Shown: piece after piece, positions 1 to 10,912 of the stretch
How positions within the stretch are numbered: the first letter of the stretch is position 1
Layout: each line of letters starts with the position of its first letter
Assembly (NCBI GenBank): GCA_003427395.1
Contig: BFEA01000822.1
Span: 151,984 to 187,029 of the forward strand
Length of the DNA: 35,046 bases
Direction of reading: 5' to 3'
Origin: Chara braunii
Lineage: Eukaryota; Streptophyta; Charophyceae; Charales; Characeae
Notes under the pieces: model-generated
The model's input: only the letters and a program-made list of their open reading frames with translations
What the model was told of the DNA's origin: nothing
The model's database searches: none
Made by a program: the position numbers and the translations under genes

Positions 1-25
1 GAGCATATCGCGTAACAAACAAAGT

Positions 26-102
26 CGTGGTCGGTAGGTGTATACAAATTTGTCGTTGTGGACACTTGTTGTCGTTATATTAGTATGCACCCACCGACCA
101 CG
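26..102. repeat. Imperfect fold-back repeat
   Basis: Two 20-bp arms at 26-45 and 83-102 are near-perfect reverse complements (cgtggtcggtaggtg against caccc-accgaccacg) around a 37-bp spacer. Similar arms (ggtcgataggtg... and ...tgcatcaaccgac) recur in the 234-bp modules near 2441-2906, so this looks like a member of the same small fold-back family. No target-site duplication could be assigned because the window starts 25 bp upstream. Confidence 0.55.
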
Positions 103-1560
103 TTTCATTTTGTCCCTTGTGCCTCTCTATAGAGCGTGCTCAATCTGATTCGTAGCACATTATGTAAACATTTTGATTGAGAATAACACATCCATGAAAT
201 CTAAAAATGTCAAATTCAGCAAATTCACAATTTGGCTTGAAATAACATGAGGTATACAGGAAGATGCTGACTTCGTTTTTGTGCGTGCTTGATTTGCATG
301 GAAGATTGGTTGCAATGGTGTATGCAACAAGTGTATAGTTCAATCTCATCAGTGAATTGTAATCCACGAGAGTACTTGGAGTGTGCGTGCTATGCGGAGT
401 CATTGGGGTTCGCAGCACATGCGGTTTTCACCTGCGGTCACCTTTTTTTTTTTTGGAAAACGCAGTGCGAATGGTTTCAGTGTTGGAGTCATCTGGTGTT
501 GCAGGTGAGAGTGTGAGGACCATTTGGGACCAGTTGGAACCGATTTAGGCCTCGTGATTTTGGGGCGTGTGCGGTTTGCGTCCCCACATTTCAAACTACT
601 CTGAGTGGAGTGATGAAAGGTGGTTTTGGACTGCGGTTTGATTTGGGACAATCCTTCGGGGATGTGGTCCGATTGAGACTGCATTGGGGTCATCGGGGAT
701 GATGTTTGAATCACATGAGACTTATTTTTTAGAACACCCTCTTTGGGGGTTATCTCATTGAGTCCTTTTTGTGAACCCAACCTTGGCCTGCTTAGGTTAA
801 AGGAGAAGGACGTGAGTCATGAATCGGTCGGAAGGACCACAACTTGTGTGATTGTTCCCTGCACATTTTTATTTTTTAAGACGATTAATTTTTTATTTTA
901 TTAAGATATTATCTCTGTTTTATTGAGTAAACCGATTCAAACTTCACTCAAGGTCAGTTGAATGACTAAAACTTCCCTTTACACCTGTGTGGACCCACAC
1001 TTGTTTCACCCTGTTCATTGAATGTTTGTTGAAAAAAGGCAAATAAAATGTGTGTTTGCATGTGAATTGAAAGGTCTGACTTGGGTACGGGGTTGCATTG
1101 GATCTCTTTGAATTTGTTTGCTTTGTGTGGATGTGCAGGTAGGTAGTGAGATGTTTGAAAATAAGATTGATTTTGCATATTTGAGATGAAGAATAAGATT
1201 GTTATCTTTCTACCTCTCACCTGCCTACATGTCAAAAACACTTGTATTTGGAAAAAAAAAAATTTAACGAGTGCCGAAAAAGAAACTCGTGGTTATAATG
1301 AAAACAAAATTAATATGATTTAGCATTTCATGAGGCTTACCCTTTCTATCCTGAATGGCCTTATCTCTCTATACCCGTCCAAATGGTTTTTCTTCACTAC
1401 CTCTTCTCGTCCAAGTTACCTTGAACTTAGAAAAAATGAGAACAAATGGTTGTTCTTTTTTTTTTCTCTCAAATTTTTGAAATTATCTTTTCAAATTCTT
1501 TCAATTCACCTTTACTACCTACCTACCACTACTCCTAAGTGAGTGTGTGTTGGTACCTTC
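103..1560. other. AT-rich non-coding stretch
   Basis: No reading frame here has recognisable protein character; the open frames of 70-126 codons are low in complexity or continue into homopolymer runs. A GT-rich segment at about 480-780 and short A/T runs (1250-1262, 1447-1466) are present. Nothing else could be supported. Confidence 0.5.
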
Positions 1561-1710
1561 CAGTCCACATAGTATGACACACCCCACATTGGTCACCTGG
1601 TCCACATGGTACCATCCAACTCACAGTACCATGCAGGCTATGTAATATCGACCAGTCCATAAGGCCAGGGGCCATGTTGTGCCCAAGTGCGCATTTATTT
1701 TTTAAGGATA

Positions 1711-1749
<39 letters not shown>

Positions 1750-1875
1750 ACTACTATCCGGTCCTTATAATATCTGCTTCGTATGGTGTTTTCCGTTACA
1801 CATGATACTGCCTAGCCCACGTACTATCACCCACGCCACATGATAGCGCCCAACCCACATAGTACGACCTGCATG
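1555..1875. repeat. Degenerate 19-20-bp minisatellite in two clusters around a (GT)n tract
   Basis: Between about 1563-1640 and again 1797-1874 a motif close to CCACATGGTACCACC recurs every 19-20 bases with many substitutions (ccacatagtatgacac, ccacattggtcacc, ccacatggtaccatcc, ccacatgatagcgccc, ccacatagtacgacc). The two clusters are separated by the GT microsatellite, as if one array had been interrupted. Confidence 0.5.
1714..1748. repeat. (TG)n microsatellite
   Basis: An uninterrupted 35-base TG dinucleotide tract. Confidence 0.97.
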
Positions 1876-1907
1876 AGCCAATGACAATAGGTGGCAAATT
1901 TTGACCC

Positions 1908-1928
1908 TTTTTTTTTTTTTTTTTTTTT
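1908..1928. repeat. Poly-T tract (21 nt)
   Basis: A run of 21 T residues follows GACCC. Further T runs occur at about 2013-2023 and 2040-2051. This could be the reverse complement of a retroposon tail, but no flanking duplication was found. Confidence 0.9.
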
Positions 1929-2440
1929 CACTTGGTCACACAGCCACTTCATATACATGTTGCATGCTTTATAGAAAGAAGGTCGTGATCTGAAATCGGG
2001 AGGTGGACTTATTTTTTTTTTTTACGTGTAAGGCGAGTTATTTTTTTTTTTGTTGAGCTGCATAGATGTCAGAGGGGGGGGTGAGGAGGAGGTAGCCGAG
2101 AGGGAGGAGGAAGTTAGCAGAGGAAGACATGGAAGAGGAGTTGGTGTGTGTTGGCGGCATATTCGCGGTGGACACCTACTTGCTGCTATAAGCAATGCAT
2201 ACTAACTTATTGTCATACACATTCCACAATAAAGGTTTTTCAAATGGTATTGGTTTTACATCTATTTAGCAGGAATGAATCATGAGATTGGGATTTTAGT
2301 TTTGGTCATAAAAAAATATTTTAACGTATATGTGAACAGGGATGAATAATATTGGGATGTGACAGTTTCTATCTCCATTGTGAGCGGCTGCAGGAGCCCC
2401 TATTTGTTACATCCATGCAAATCAAGAAGTTCACAGAAAG
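1929..2440. other. Non-coding stretch
   Basis: A purine-rich GAGGAGG segment (about 2070-2140) lies between AT-rich flanks. No coding or structural feature could be supported. Confidence 0.4.
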
Positions 2441-2906
2441 AATATTACGCTCTTATTTTATAATTATTCTTAGTCTTCTATCTTGTACCTAACAATATTT
2501 GTGTATGAGGCCGGTATGTGCATATTATTTTATGGTTGAGCATATCTGTTGCAACACGTAAATGTAGCACCAACCGACCACAAGAAGTGTCATCTGAAAC
2601 AAAAAAATTATTTATACTTCACAATTTGAAAAATAATATGCTTCGTCGTCAACATTAAACACTTTTTATAAAGGATATTATGCTCTTATTTTATAATCGT
2701 CCTCAATCTTATATTCTCATGTATCTACCAATGTTTGCGTGTATGGTCGATAGGTGCATACTATTTTATGGCTTACCATAGACATTGCAACACATAAATA
2801 TATGCATCAACCGACTACAAAAAGAGTCGCCTGAAACAACAAAGTTATTCACACATCATAATTTAAAAAATAATATGCTCCAAACGCGTTCGTCAACGTT
2901 CCTGAT
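2441..2906. repeat. 234-bp tandem duplication of a fold-back module
   Basis: Copy A starts at 2441 (aatattacgctcttatttta) and copy B at 2674 (gatattatgctcttatttta). They stay alignable for about 220 bases with many substitutions. Shared blocks are a ggtcggtaggtgcata-like arm, tattttatgg, ttgcaacac-taaat, a tgcaccaaccgaccac-like arm, tgaaac and aaaataatatgct. Within each copy the two arms are imperfect inverted repeats, as in the fold-back at 26-102. Confidence 0.7.
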
Positions 2907-3600
2907 TATAAAAAGTGAGTTCTTACTTATTTCAAAAAATATTATCTACCTTTCTTGTTCATCCATAAATTTTGCATTTGCACAATTATGTTGTGAGACA
3001 AACACATATCAATTTGATGCTACGCTTATTCAACTGCACATATATAAGAAGTTTTGTAATGACCATGGTGGGTATTATGGAGAATGTGTGTGATTTTGTG
3101 CTATGAGAAACAAACTTCGTTACATCCTTCTATTATATGGGTGAGTAAGAGAGAGAAAAAAAACAAAAAAACAAAACACCACAAAAAAAAACAAACAAAA
3201 AAGAGAGAAAGAGAGAGAGAGAGAGAGAACAAATAAAAAAGAAAACAAAAAGAAAAGGAAAAAAGAAAGACCCATGTAAATACATTAGATTCATAAATAT
3301 AAGGAAGGTTTTCAATGACATCAACATCAGCAACATATCCTTAACATGTAAGAATATTACGCAAACAACATTATAATATAATTATAAATGTTTTTTCGGC
3401 CTAAATATTTCAAATTATTAACATAATTCATAACCATATTATTCCAACATGATTTCAACATGATATCAACTGTTTATCAACAAATTTTCAACACATGAGC
3501 GGAATTTTCAATACAAAATCAACTGTTGTTAAGCTGTTTGTATACAGTTTAAAACAACAATATGAACACATAGAATATGATCAATGTTTGTCCAAACAAG
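2907..3600. other. AT-rich non-coding stretch with A/GA-rich tract
   Basis: An A-rich segment at 3153-3270 contains (GA)n at about 3210-3228. Downstream, from about 3430 to 3560, short words such as caactgtt, tttatcaac and ttcaacat recur. No coding potential is apparent. Confidence 0.5.
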
Positions 3601-3607
3601 ATTGATT

Positions 3608-3635
3608 GGCTTCATGTATATATATACATGAAGCC
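3608..3635. repeat. 28-bp perfect palindrome
   Basis: The 28 bases read identically on both strands: GGCTTCATG, ten bases of alternating TA, then CATGAAGCC. A second perfect hairpin follows at 3643-3662 (aaacagtt, tatc loop, aactgttt). These could form cruciforms or hairpins; no gene is adjacent. Confidence 0.95.
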
Positions 3636-3642
3636 GTCCCTT

Positions 3643-3662
3643 AAACAGTTTATCAACTGTTT
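3643..3662. repeat. 8-bp stem hairpin with TATC loop
   Basis: AAACAGTT (3643-3650) pairs perfectly with AACTGTTT (3655-3662) across a 4-base loop. It lies 7 bases after the 28-bp palindrome. Confidence 0.85.
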
Positions 3663-4234
3663 ACAATATGCTGTTATACGCAAATGTATGTGATAAACTC
3701 GCTTTCAATTACACCACTTTTTTTCTGTTGCTACCTCTGGGGAAGGGAGGTTACCTCTCTCGGTGGAGGGAGGGAATTGCATGTCGCCCCTTGCCCTAGT
3801 GCTTTAGATGGTGCAGGGTTGGGGCTGCAGGTGGGGCACCGGCTAACACAAGGACGAAGTTTTTGCCAGCAACAACGCCTCCCTTTTCATCTTTCCCCAC
3901 CCCGATCCGAGTCCATTGACCGTAGTGTGTAGAACCAACACTCTCTTACACACCACAGATAAACCACTCACACTCGCATTCACACCCGTGTCGGCTTAAG
4001 ATCCCAATAATACAGACCGCGAGGATCCAAATGACTATCTCAGTTACTTAGCAGTAAATAAACGACCGTAAATCACAAAAGAAACCGCCAAATGTAGTCC
4101 TCGTAAACGGAGGACAGGGTCTACGGGCATTACCAATTTTGTAATTTAGAGGGTCTGCTGTGAGTATGCCCTAAAAAGAACCTTCAGCTGTGGATTTTTT
4201 TATTTATTTTTTCAAGGAAGGGAGCTTTGAAAAC
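3663..4234. other. Non-coding stretch with a GC-rich island
   Basis: Positions 3735-3930 are more GC-rich than the flanks and stay open for 82 codons on the plus strand. The translation shows no motif I recognise and the composition fits decayed repeat DNA. No gene is called. Confidence 0.35.
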
Positions 4235-4280
4235 CACCAGTACCTTAAAAAAAAAAAAAAAAAAAAAAACACCAGTACCT
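4235..4280 (+). repeat. Poly(A) tract flanked by 11-bp direct repeats
   Basis: The 11-mer CACCAGTACCT occurs at 4235-4245 and 4270-4280. Between the copies there is only one T and 23 A residues. Direct repeats immediately flanking a bare A tail are what a fully 5'-truncated, target-primed retroposition (LINE-type) would leave. Replication slippage is the alternative. Confidence 0.7.
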
Positions 4281-4664
4281 CATAAAATCGCGACTGATAA
4301 CAAGGACCGTAAATGATGAACAAATGAGGCACCACGTGAGCACCTAAATTCATCCCATTAGAGACGTTGGACCCAAAATTTTTGTCGCGTGACCGATATG
4401 TGGAAAAGGTAGTACAACATGTGAGTCATCATTGCGCAGGGGCGACACTTGTCTTCAATATACTCGTTCCATTGTCAACAAATGTCCCAAAGGGACTTAA
4501 CAGTAAAAAATGATGAACTGGGGACCTAAAATTTCATCCCGGAAATAGTGAGAGCATTACGAAACTTCAATATTTTTTGTTAGTACTTTTAGTTAGTTAC
4601 TTCAAAACTTGGAGGTACTAATACGAGACTTATCAGACAATGAAAATAGAATACAAGATATTTG
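4281..4664. other. Non-coding stretch
   Basis: No coding or structural signal was found beyond short A/T runs. Confidence 0.4.
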
Positions 4665-4810
4665 TATCTGACCCTGTCCACCAAAGTACTGGCACAAGGT
4701 TTGAAATAAACGGCCCACCCCTTGCATTAAAAATACCTACTATCTGACCCTGTGCACTCAAGTATTGCCACAAGGTTTGAAATACACAACCCCACCCTTG
4801 TATGAAAGAA
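4665..4810. repeat. 76-bp tandem duplication
   Basis: Units start at 4665 and 4741 and share tatctgaccctgt, caagtattg-like, cacaaggtttgaaata and ccacccttg blocks, with roughly one difference per seven or eight bases. Only two copies are present. Confidence 0.75.
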
Positions 4811-5960
4811 GTGTTGAGAACCGAAAGGGCAGGGGGCTGAGGGGCATAGGCTAACCTCCCCGAAATGGCGTCCGTAATTAGTAAAAAAAAAAAACACACG
4901 CTAATACTGTCCAGTTTCGGAGCGCGAGAGCCCCATCGGTTTGCCAAAAACTATCGTGGGTGTGCTGGTGATACGTAATGCTAGCCTACAACTATCCTAC
5001 TAGGCTTGTTTTTTCGCCCGAGGCAAAGGGCACGAATGAGCAATGCTCCCTTTCCTACTTGTGGTATTCAGTCGGCCCACTACCGCCCTTACCTACTGCG
5101 CTTGTTGCTAATTTGTTATTATCGTTTTTTAAACAATCACGAACCCCTCCTCGACAANAAANATAAAAATGGTAAAAAAAAAAAAAAAAAAAAANANAAN
5201 NANGTANACAAAATTTATATATCCTTGTTTGAATCCAAAGGGGGTTCTATTGTCCACAGTTTACGACAAACACTCACACATACTTAGCACAGACCACTAG
5301 GAGCACATGCGGTGAAACGCTACAGACCTGAAAATATCTTAAATCGATAAGATCATTACAAACAGAAACGTTGTTTTTCGTAAGGGTGTGAACATGTTTC
5401 TTTTTTTAACATAATAATATTAATAACTTAATAAGTATATTTCTCACAATGGAAAAGGATGAACTGCAGTTATTTGGTTTTTGAAGTTTCATTATATTTA
5501 AAAAACTAAAAAAACCTAGGCCTTGTTTTCTCAGGCAGGCCGACCGTGCAAGGACTATGGAAGGTCCAGCAAAAAAAAACACCCCAAAAACAAAACCCTA
5601 AAAATACTATGTTATACAAAAAAAATCAACTGAACAAATTTTGTTTCAGGGTTATATCGAAATTGTTTATGAAATTATTTTTTTTTAATAAAAATATGGT
5701 TTTTTTTTTTTGCCCAGTCGACCAAGTGGTCCCCGACCACTCTGGTAGCCTAGCAAAAAAACATACATAAAAAAAAAGATGAAATGAGTGGGTTTCCCTA
5801 TTTTTCACAGAGGTTGTTTTTTGCGGGCAAAAAATAAGCAAAAAATCAGAAAACAAAAAAATATTGTAGATTTGTTTTTCATCTACAAACCCATTTTTTC
5901 TATTATTTTTGTTAACTTCATATGCATCTTTTAAAAATGAAAAACATGACAAAAAAAAAA
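4811..5960. other. AT-rich non-coding stretch with ambiguous bases
   Basis: Contains A runs and single Ns at about 5157-5206 (poor base calls in a poly-A segment) and poly-A/T runs to 5960. Nothing coding could be supported. Confidence 0.45.
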
Positions 5961-5963
5961 AAT

Positions 5964-6034
5964 TACACACACATAGGCCCTCACACACAAACACACACAT
6001 ACGCACACACACACACACACATACACATTTAAAG

Positions 6035-6072
<38 letters not shown>

Positions 6073-6082
6073 AAACACATGC
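5964..6082. repeat. Interrupted (CA)n microsatellite
   Basis: CA dinucleotides run with short interruptions (cataggccct, tttaaagac) for about 120 bases. The apparent Thr/His-rich or Cys/Val-rich frames on the two strands are by-products of the repeat. Confidence 0.95.
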
Positions 6083-6618
6083 ACTTACAATCGGAGTGCA
6101 TGGGGTTTAGGGAGAGTATTTGGTTGGGGGGGGGGGGGTCTGCGCTAGTTGAATTTGAGGTGTTTCATATTTACTTTTATCACACGAGAGTGTCGGGCAA
6201 TAGACCCAAGGTCTGGCAGACCTTATCCATAGGGGAAAAAAAAAAGGCGGGAGGACCCTTGTTTCTTATTCAACGGGGGCCTGAGGAATTAAACAGCTTT
6301 CAACGACCATTTAATTCCACACACCCCTTTGAATCGGCAGAGAAAAATGTCAATTGTTGCTTAGAGTGACGCTTCAACAAAGCATCTCCCCCGTTTCTTT
6401 TTCGTTGCGGCAGAAAGACACTCAGCGGTAGTCATGGGAGGGAGGGGGTGGACGTCCACACGGTGCCAATGCAGTAAAAATCCTTCGTATGCAACCAACT
6501 TTCACCACCCATTATGACTCAGACGCACTATTACAAATATATTTCGTTATGAGTGTATACAAGGTACGCACATGTTTTTGAAGAAACATATTGTTGTGCT
6601 TCAAAGCACCACGTACCA
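6083..6618. other. Non-coding stretch
   Basis: A 13-G run (6126-6138) and a short hairpin at about 6209-6225 (aaggtctg-g-cagacctt) are present. No gene could be supported. Confidence 0.4.
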
Positions 6619-6630
6619 TTTTTTTTTTTT

Positions 6631-6633
<3 letters not shown>

Positions 6634-6674
<41 letters not shown>
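6634..6674. repeat. (CT)n microsatellite
   Basis: About 40 bases of CT dinucleotide, preceded by a T run at 6619-6630. Confidence 0.95.
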
Positions 6675-6676
<2 letters not shown>

Positions 6677-7083
6677 TCTCTCTCACAGCAAGAACAAACC
6701 ATAAATTTGTTAAAGACAAATAGTTGTGTACTTTTATGTTTAAAGTTACGTAGTACTTCGACGGTAATTATAAGTCTTTTAGATGAAAGTACCATTCACC
6801 TTTCCAACATCGTTCCTCCAACATGTGAGCTTAAAGTACACAATACCACATACTTAATAGGATTGTGTTGGGAGTGTGTTGGGACTTGTTGAGAGTGTGT
6901 AGGGACTTGTCGATATATATATGGCGGGGGCCTTAGTATATGCCAATCAGTTGGGTCCAGCAGAAACAGTAGATACATATCAAAAATTAAATTTCTACAA
7001 TTAAAAATAAAAATATATCATAATATTTTTTCTGTTGATGTAGAAGCCAGGACAGAGAACGGATCCTTGCCAAGTGTCAGTAG
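6675..7083. other. Non-coding stretch up to the retroelement breakpoint
   Basis: Two imperfect copies of a roughly 21-base unit (gagtgtgttgggacttgtt / gagagtgtgtagggacttgtc) lie near 6871-6910. AT-rich sequence continues until integrase-like codons begin after a TAG at 7081-7083. The point where the retroelement is truncated lies between about 7020 and 7084. Confidence 0.4.
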
Positions 7084-8502
7084 AGCAGACGTCTGGACGG
7101 ATCTCCTCCTGTTGAGAAGACTCAAGGAGACCTGCTCACGGAGCTTACCAAGGCGGAACGTCGGCGAGTCATTGAGCGAGCTCATGATTATTGTTTGCAG
7201 GAATCGGTCTTGCAAAAACGGAAAGACAATGACGATAGCGGGTCTAGTTGGCAGACGGTTCCACACCCTCTGACTAGGTTCGATTGGACACGAGCTGACC
7301 ATGAAGAGGATGCGGTCCATTTCGCTGTCAAATACACGAAAAAAGTCATAGAGAAAAACGGATGGTGTTGGTCGGGAATTCGGGAGGATATCAGATAAAT
7401 CGTCAAGAACTGCCCGACCCGTGCAGCCGATAAGGCGCCGGTACAAATGCCACGAACGATGGTACCGACTAGAGTAAAACGCCCCTTTCAATGAGTTAGC
7501 ATCAATACGATGGATATCAATGAACCAAAAGGTACCGTCGATCAGGGCGAGCTTAATGTCCTTCTAGTGGCCGTTGATCATTTCTCCAAATGGATCGAGG
7601 CCTATTCTATGACTAGTCGGAACTCGCAGGAAGTAACCTGGTATTATAATCGCTTTTTGTGTATGTATTTGGACGTAGAAGATGTCCACATGGATAACGG
7701 GTCAGAATTCCAAGGGGAGGTGAAACGACATCACGTTAAGATTTTGTACTCACCTGGGCACTAGTCGCAGGCCAACGGGCTCATAGAGAACGCCAATCGA
7801 ATGATTAAGACCGCCCTTAGACGAAACATTACTGCAGGAGATACCAGATCCTGGTTTGTCGTAATCAACCACATCCTGGCTGTTTATCGTGCTACCCCAC
7901 ACGACAGTACAGGGGTGTTCCCATTTCAACTGAGAACCAATAGTATCCCCCGAGTGCAACTGTCACCTCTAGTGGGTACGAAAGTTAGAGCGACCCGGGT
8001 TGAACACCAAGAAAAGGACCAACATTACATGGATCTGATGACAAGGACCTACCCAGCGTTAGCCCAAAAGCGACAAAAGGCCGTAGATCTGACGCAGCAG
8101 CGGCAGATCAGAGATTACGAGAATCGACATGCCTCCACTGGTCCACTGCCCCGCTATAAGATCGGGGATCTAGTGCAGGTACGGAAATTCGCGCGCTCCT
8201 CCAAGATCCACCCTCGCTATATAGGCATTTACGAGGTGACGGGAGTTGGCGCGCAAGGCCAACACTCCGTGAAGCTGATCCCCCGGCGCAATGCACAGGC
8301 CTGGTCGCTGACTCACCACGCTGTTGCCCTTCGCCCATTCCAACCATCGTTGGATCGCGAGCGGGCTCAGGCCCCGTCCCAGCTTTCTCCCTCTGCTTCC
8401 TGGTCCTCACTTGCCTCTTCTTCTTCCTCCTTGCAATCCACTTCGTCGTTTGAGGTTGAAGACTCGATCGCACAGGATGAGCTAGCACCAACAAGGGAAT
8501 GA
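7084..8502 (+). pseudogene. Ty3/gypsy retrotransposon integrase, degraded
   Basis: Integrase inserts retrotransposon cDNA into chromosomal DNA. One frame can be followed from 7084 to a TGA ending at 8502, broken by stops at 7396-7398 (TAA), 7489-7491 (TGA) and 7762-7764 (TAG). The N-terminal HHCC zinc-binding region shows His at 7300 and 7318 and Cys at 7411, but the expected second Cys (C-x2-C) is Arg (CGT, 7420). The DDE core is visible as MDIN (first Asp at 7513), LLVAVDHFSKW, MDNGSEF (second Asp at 7693) and NGLIEN (Glu at 7786). Only 30 residues separate the second Asp from the Glu instead of about 35, suggesting a small in-frame loss near 7720. A C-terminal segment with GDLVQVRKF and HPRYIG fits the usual C-terminal module, followed by a Ser-rich tail. 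Reverse transcriptase, RNase H, protease and gag are missing upstream, so this is a 5'-truncated element. Family assignment is secure; function is lost. Confidence 0.9.
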
Positions 8503-10522
8503 GCCAGTTGAGCATTTCCAAACGTTGATCGCGGATCACTTATTGCGACATCGATTTAATGATGATCGGCAGCTGCGGTATGACGTCCAGCACGTGAACG
8601 TGCCCGAGCCCAGCATTGCAGATCTCGCAACGTACTCGCTCTAGAGCGAACGAGAGACCTACGCGGGGGTGTACGTGGACATTACGCAGTTGCCTGACTG
8701 CGAAACCACCAAGATATTCGTCGAGTTCTGCGCGCTCCAGGTGCTCGTCAATTTTGCGCACAGTGTCGCTACGTTCATCAATGATCTGACGCCCCTGGAC
8801 GATCGACATGGCGAACCAGTGTGGAACTTCCTGTGAGAGTACGCGGTGCAAGTGGCGAGATTGGTGGCACGAGCGGAGGGAAGGGGCCATCGATTCACAC
8901 CGTATTACGCGCTATTGCGGCAGGCACCGGACGCATCGCTGACACTTGTGCCCCAGTTGCCCACGCTTCTCCCCCCCGCTGATCCTCTAAACATCCAAGC
9001 CATTCCCCCTCCCTCATACTAAATGCCTCCCTTCTTTTCTTACACCACCCTCCCCTATCGACTCACAGAAAGCCCCAACCCCATGCGCAATTTTCCCGAG
9101 TATTTGGTGGAGCTGGAGAACGTGGAGCCGCTGCCACAAGCTGAGGAGGAGGCGTGGGAATTGCACCGTGCGCTGTATCGGTCGGTGGTGCTGGGCATGT
9201 TTCGGGTTTCCATGTCGTATGACAACCGCAACATTGCCGAGAACCTTCGGGTGTACTACGTCATGTCGCGACCCAAGTCGGAGAAGAAGGAGGGCACGGT
9301 GGCATTATACCCATTCGGGGACATCGGGACGAGCAAACCGGGACTACTAGAGTTCCTCCATATCAAATTTCTGTCTATCACGCAAGTGATCGCTAGCGAA
9401 GAAGAGGATCTCCAACTCCGCCTGCGAATAACATTGGCTCCGTGGTGATCTTACCACGCGGCGGTGATACCGGACTATATCGAGTGGGAGGGGGAAAAGG
9501 TGGTAAGCATTGCCGATAGGAGGTCGCTGCAACCTCCCTCATCCTACCCCAAGCAAGTAGCCCCAAGGGCCCTCAGGAAGATGCCCAAGAAGAGACGTCG
9601 AGAGCCATCGCCAGAAGCGCAAGGAAGCCGAGTGGGACGCGGAGAAGAGGTGAACCAGGTCGGGCGGGTGCGGAAGCCAAATCCCGTTCCATAGAGCAAT
9701 GCGACACCGATTGAGGGACCTCCGTCGGGGGAAGGGTTGGAAACAAGCAGATTTCAGATACGTGGGAACCCGGAGCCGACACCACAACCGCTGCTCCTTC
9801 CCGACCTCAATCTTGATGGAGTCGGCCCATCAACACCGGCAGGAGGAGGAGGAGTGGGAAGAGTACCATATCCTGCACCCAGACCCCCCATCCTCGCAGG
9901 ACCTTTCCGCTTCCGCCAGCCACCCAGTCGTGCCCTGGTCATTGACCTTAGCAGTTCCTCCGAGCCGAACGGTCCACCCGACGGATGTCGCGTTCATGGT
10001 GGAGCCTGCAACCATTAGGCTCAAAGCAATCGAGGGGGCCCCGCGTCCCGATCCCGCATGGGAGCCATATCTGGAGCCGCCATTTGAAGGATGCATCGCG
10101 GTCAGACTAGCAGGAACGCTCATCTACGAGGCCGGCCAGCGGCCGAATGTAATGTACCATTTCCTCATCATCATGGTGCTCAGGGGGGAGTGAAGGAGAC
10201 CCATGTGGTGATGACGGGTCCCGGGAATCGCACGGTGCGGCGACGGGTTGTACGGGTTACTGCGGATCTGGCACCACGCGTCTTGGCACACGTACAGGGG
10301 GCGTTTCTCTATCCCTCCTTTGTCCAGCACCACTTCAATGAGGTGGAGGCACCGACGACTCCGGCTAAGCTGGCAACCTTTCTTCCTCCTCTTCCTCCCC
10401 CTCTTAATCCCGAGATCGACCATTTCCTCTTATCTCTTTATTCTTCCCGCTGTCTTCTTCTTCTTTTTTTGTTCGAATTACAAAGGTCGCGCGGCAAAAT
10501 GCGCTGTGTGTATAAACAATAA
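8486..10522 (+). pseudogene. Unknown third ORF of the Ty3/gypsy element, degraded
   Basis: Directly after the integrase a second protein-like frame (+1 relative to integrase) can be followed for about 2 kb. It is interrupted by stops at 8642-8644, 8834-8836, 9020-9022, 9446-9448 and 9692-9694. It shifts frame around 9955-9990 and back around 10185-10195. Protein-like composition continues across every break, so this is one decayed gene of roughly 650 codons rather than several short ORFs. Visible features are a hydrophobic, ordered N-terminal half, a basic KKRRREPSP stretch near 9585 that could be a nuclear-localisation signal, a Pro/Gly-rich linker, and VIDLSSSSE near 9939. I recognise no domain. 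The position between integrase and the 3' LTR is where Athila/Tat-type plant elements carry extra or env-like ORFs, but no signal peptide or membrane span is evident. The 3' boundary is uncertain (10420-10522). No clear start ATG is seen near the integrase end. Confidence 0.6.
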
Positions 10523-10912
10523 AAATAAAAATAAAAATAAAAAATTGTAGTCCTATGCTGATCGGGCCAGCTGACGATGAAGGGGTTGCCCGATCAGGTG
10601 TATAATAAAAGGGGAGATCCATAGAGATGTGGGAGGCATCGAAGTAGAATAGGTGATGAACTGGGCCAGCTAACGATGAAGTGGCCCCCCGGATCATCAA
10701 AGGTAATTAGAAATTTGGGAGGACTATACAGAAGTCGGGAGACTGCTATTTTTCCGGAACCCCCTGCGCATCACAAAAATGATGAGCCAGGATCCGCACT
10801 CAACGGTTTCCCGTACCCCTAAGGGAAAATCCCACGAAGATCCTCGAAGTACGGATTCAAGATAATAAGGGAAAGCGGTGTTTCATTTCTCTTTTTCTTT
10901 TTCCTTTTTGTT
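10510..10912. other. 3' untranslated segment of the Ty3/gypsy element
   Basis: (AAAAAT)n sequence at 10517-10546 includes AATAAA words. A 100-bp-spaced direct repeat of about 35 bases follows (10558-10594 and 10658-10694, sharing gggccagct-acgatgaag). The first copy sits in a perfect 8-bp stem (tgatcggg 10559-10566 with cccgatca 10589-10596); the second also pairs (tgggcc with ggcccc). Its function is unknown. Confidence 0.5.

Noticed and set aside
5626-6148. Cys/Val-rich and Thr/His-rich frames over the CA repeat
   Set aside because: Products of the microsatellite, not genes.
7018-7491. 157-codon minus-strand frame over the integrase
   Set aside because: Shadow of the integrase pseudogene, which is clearly read on the plus strand.
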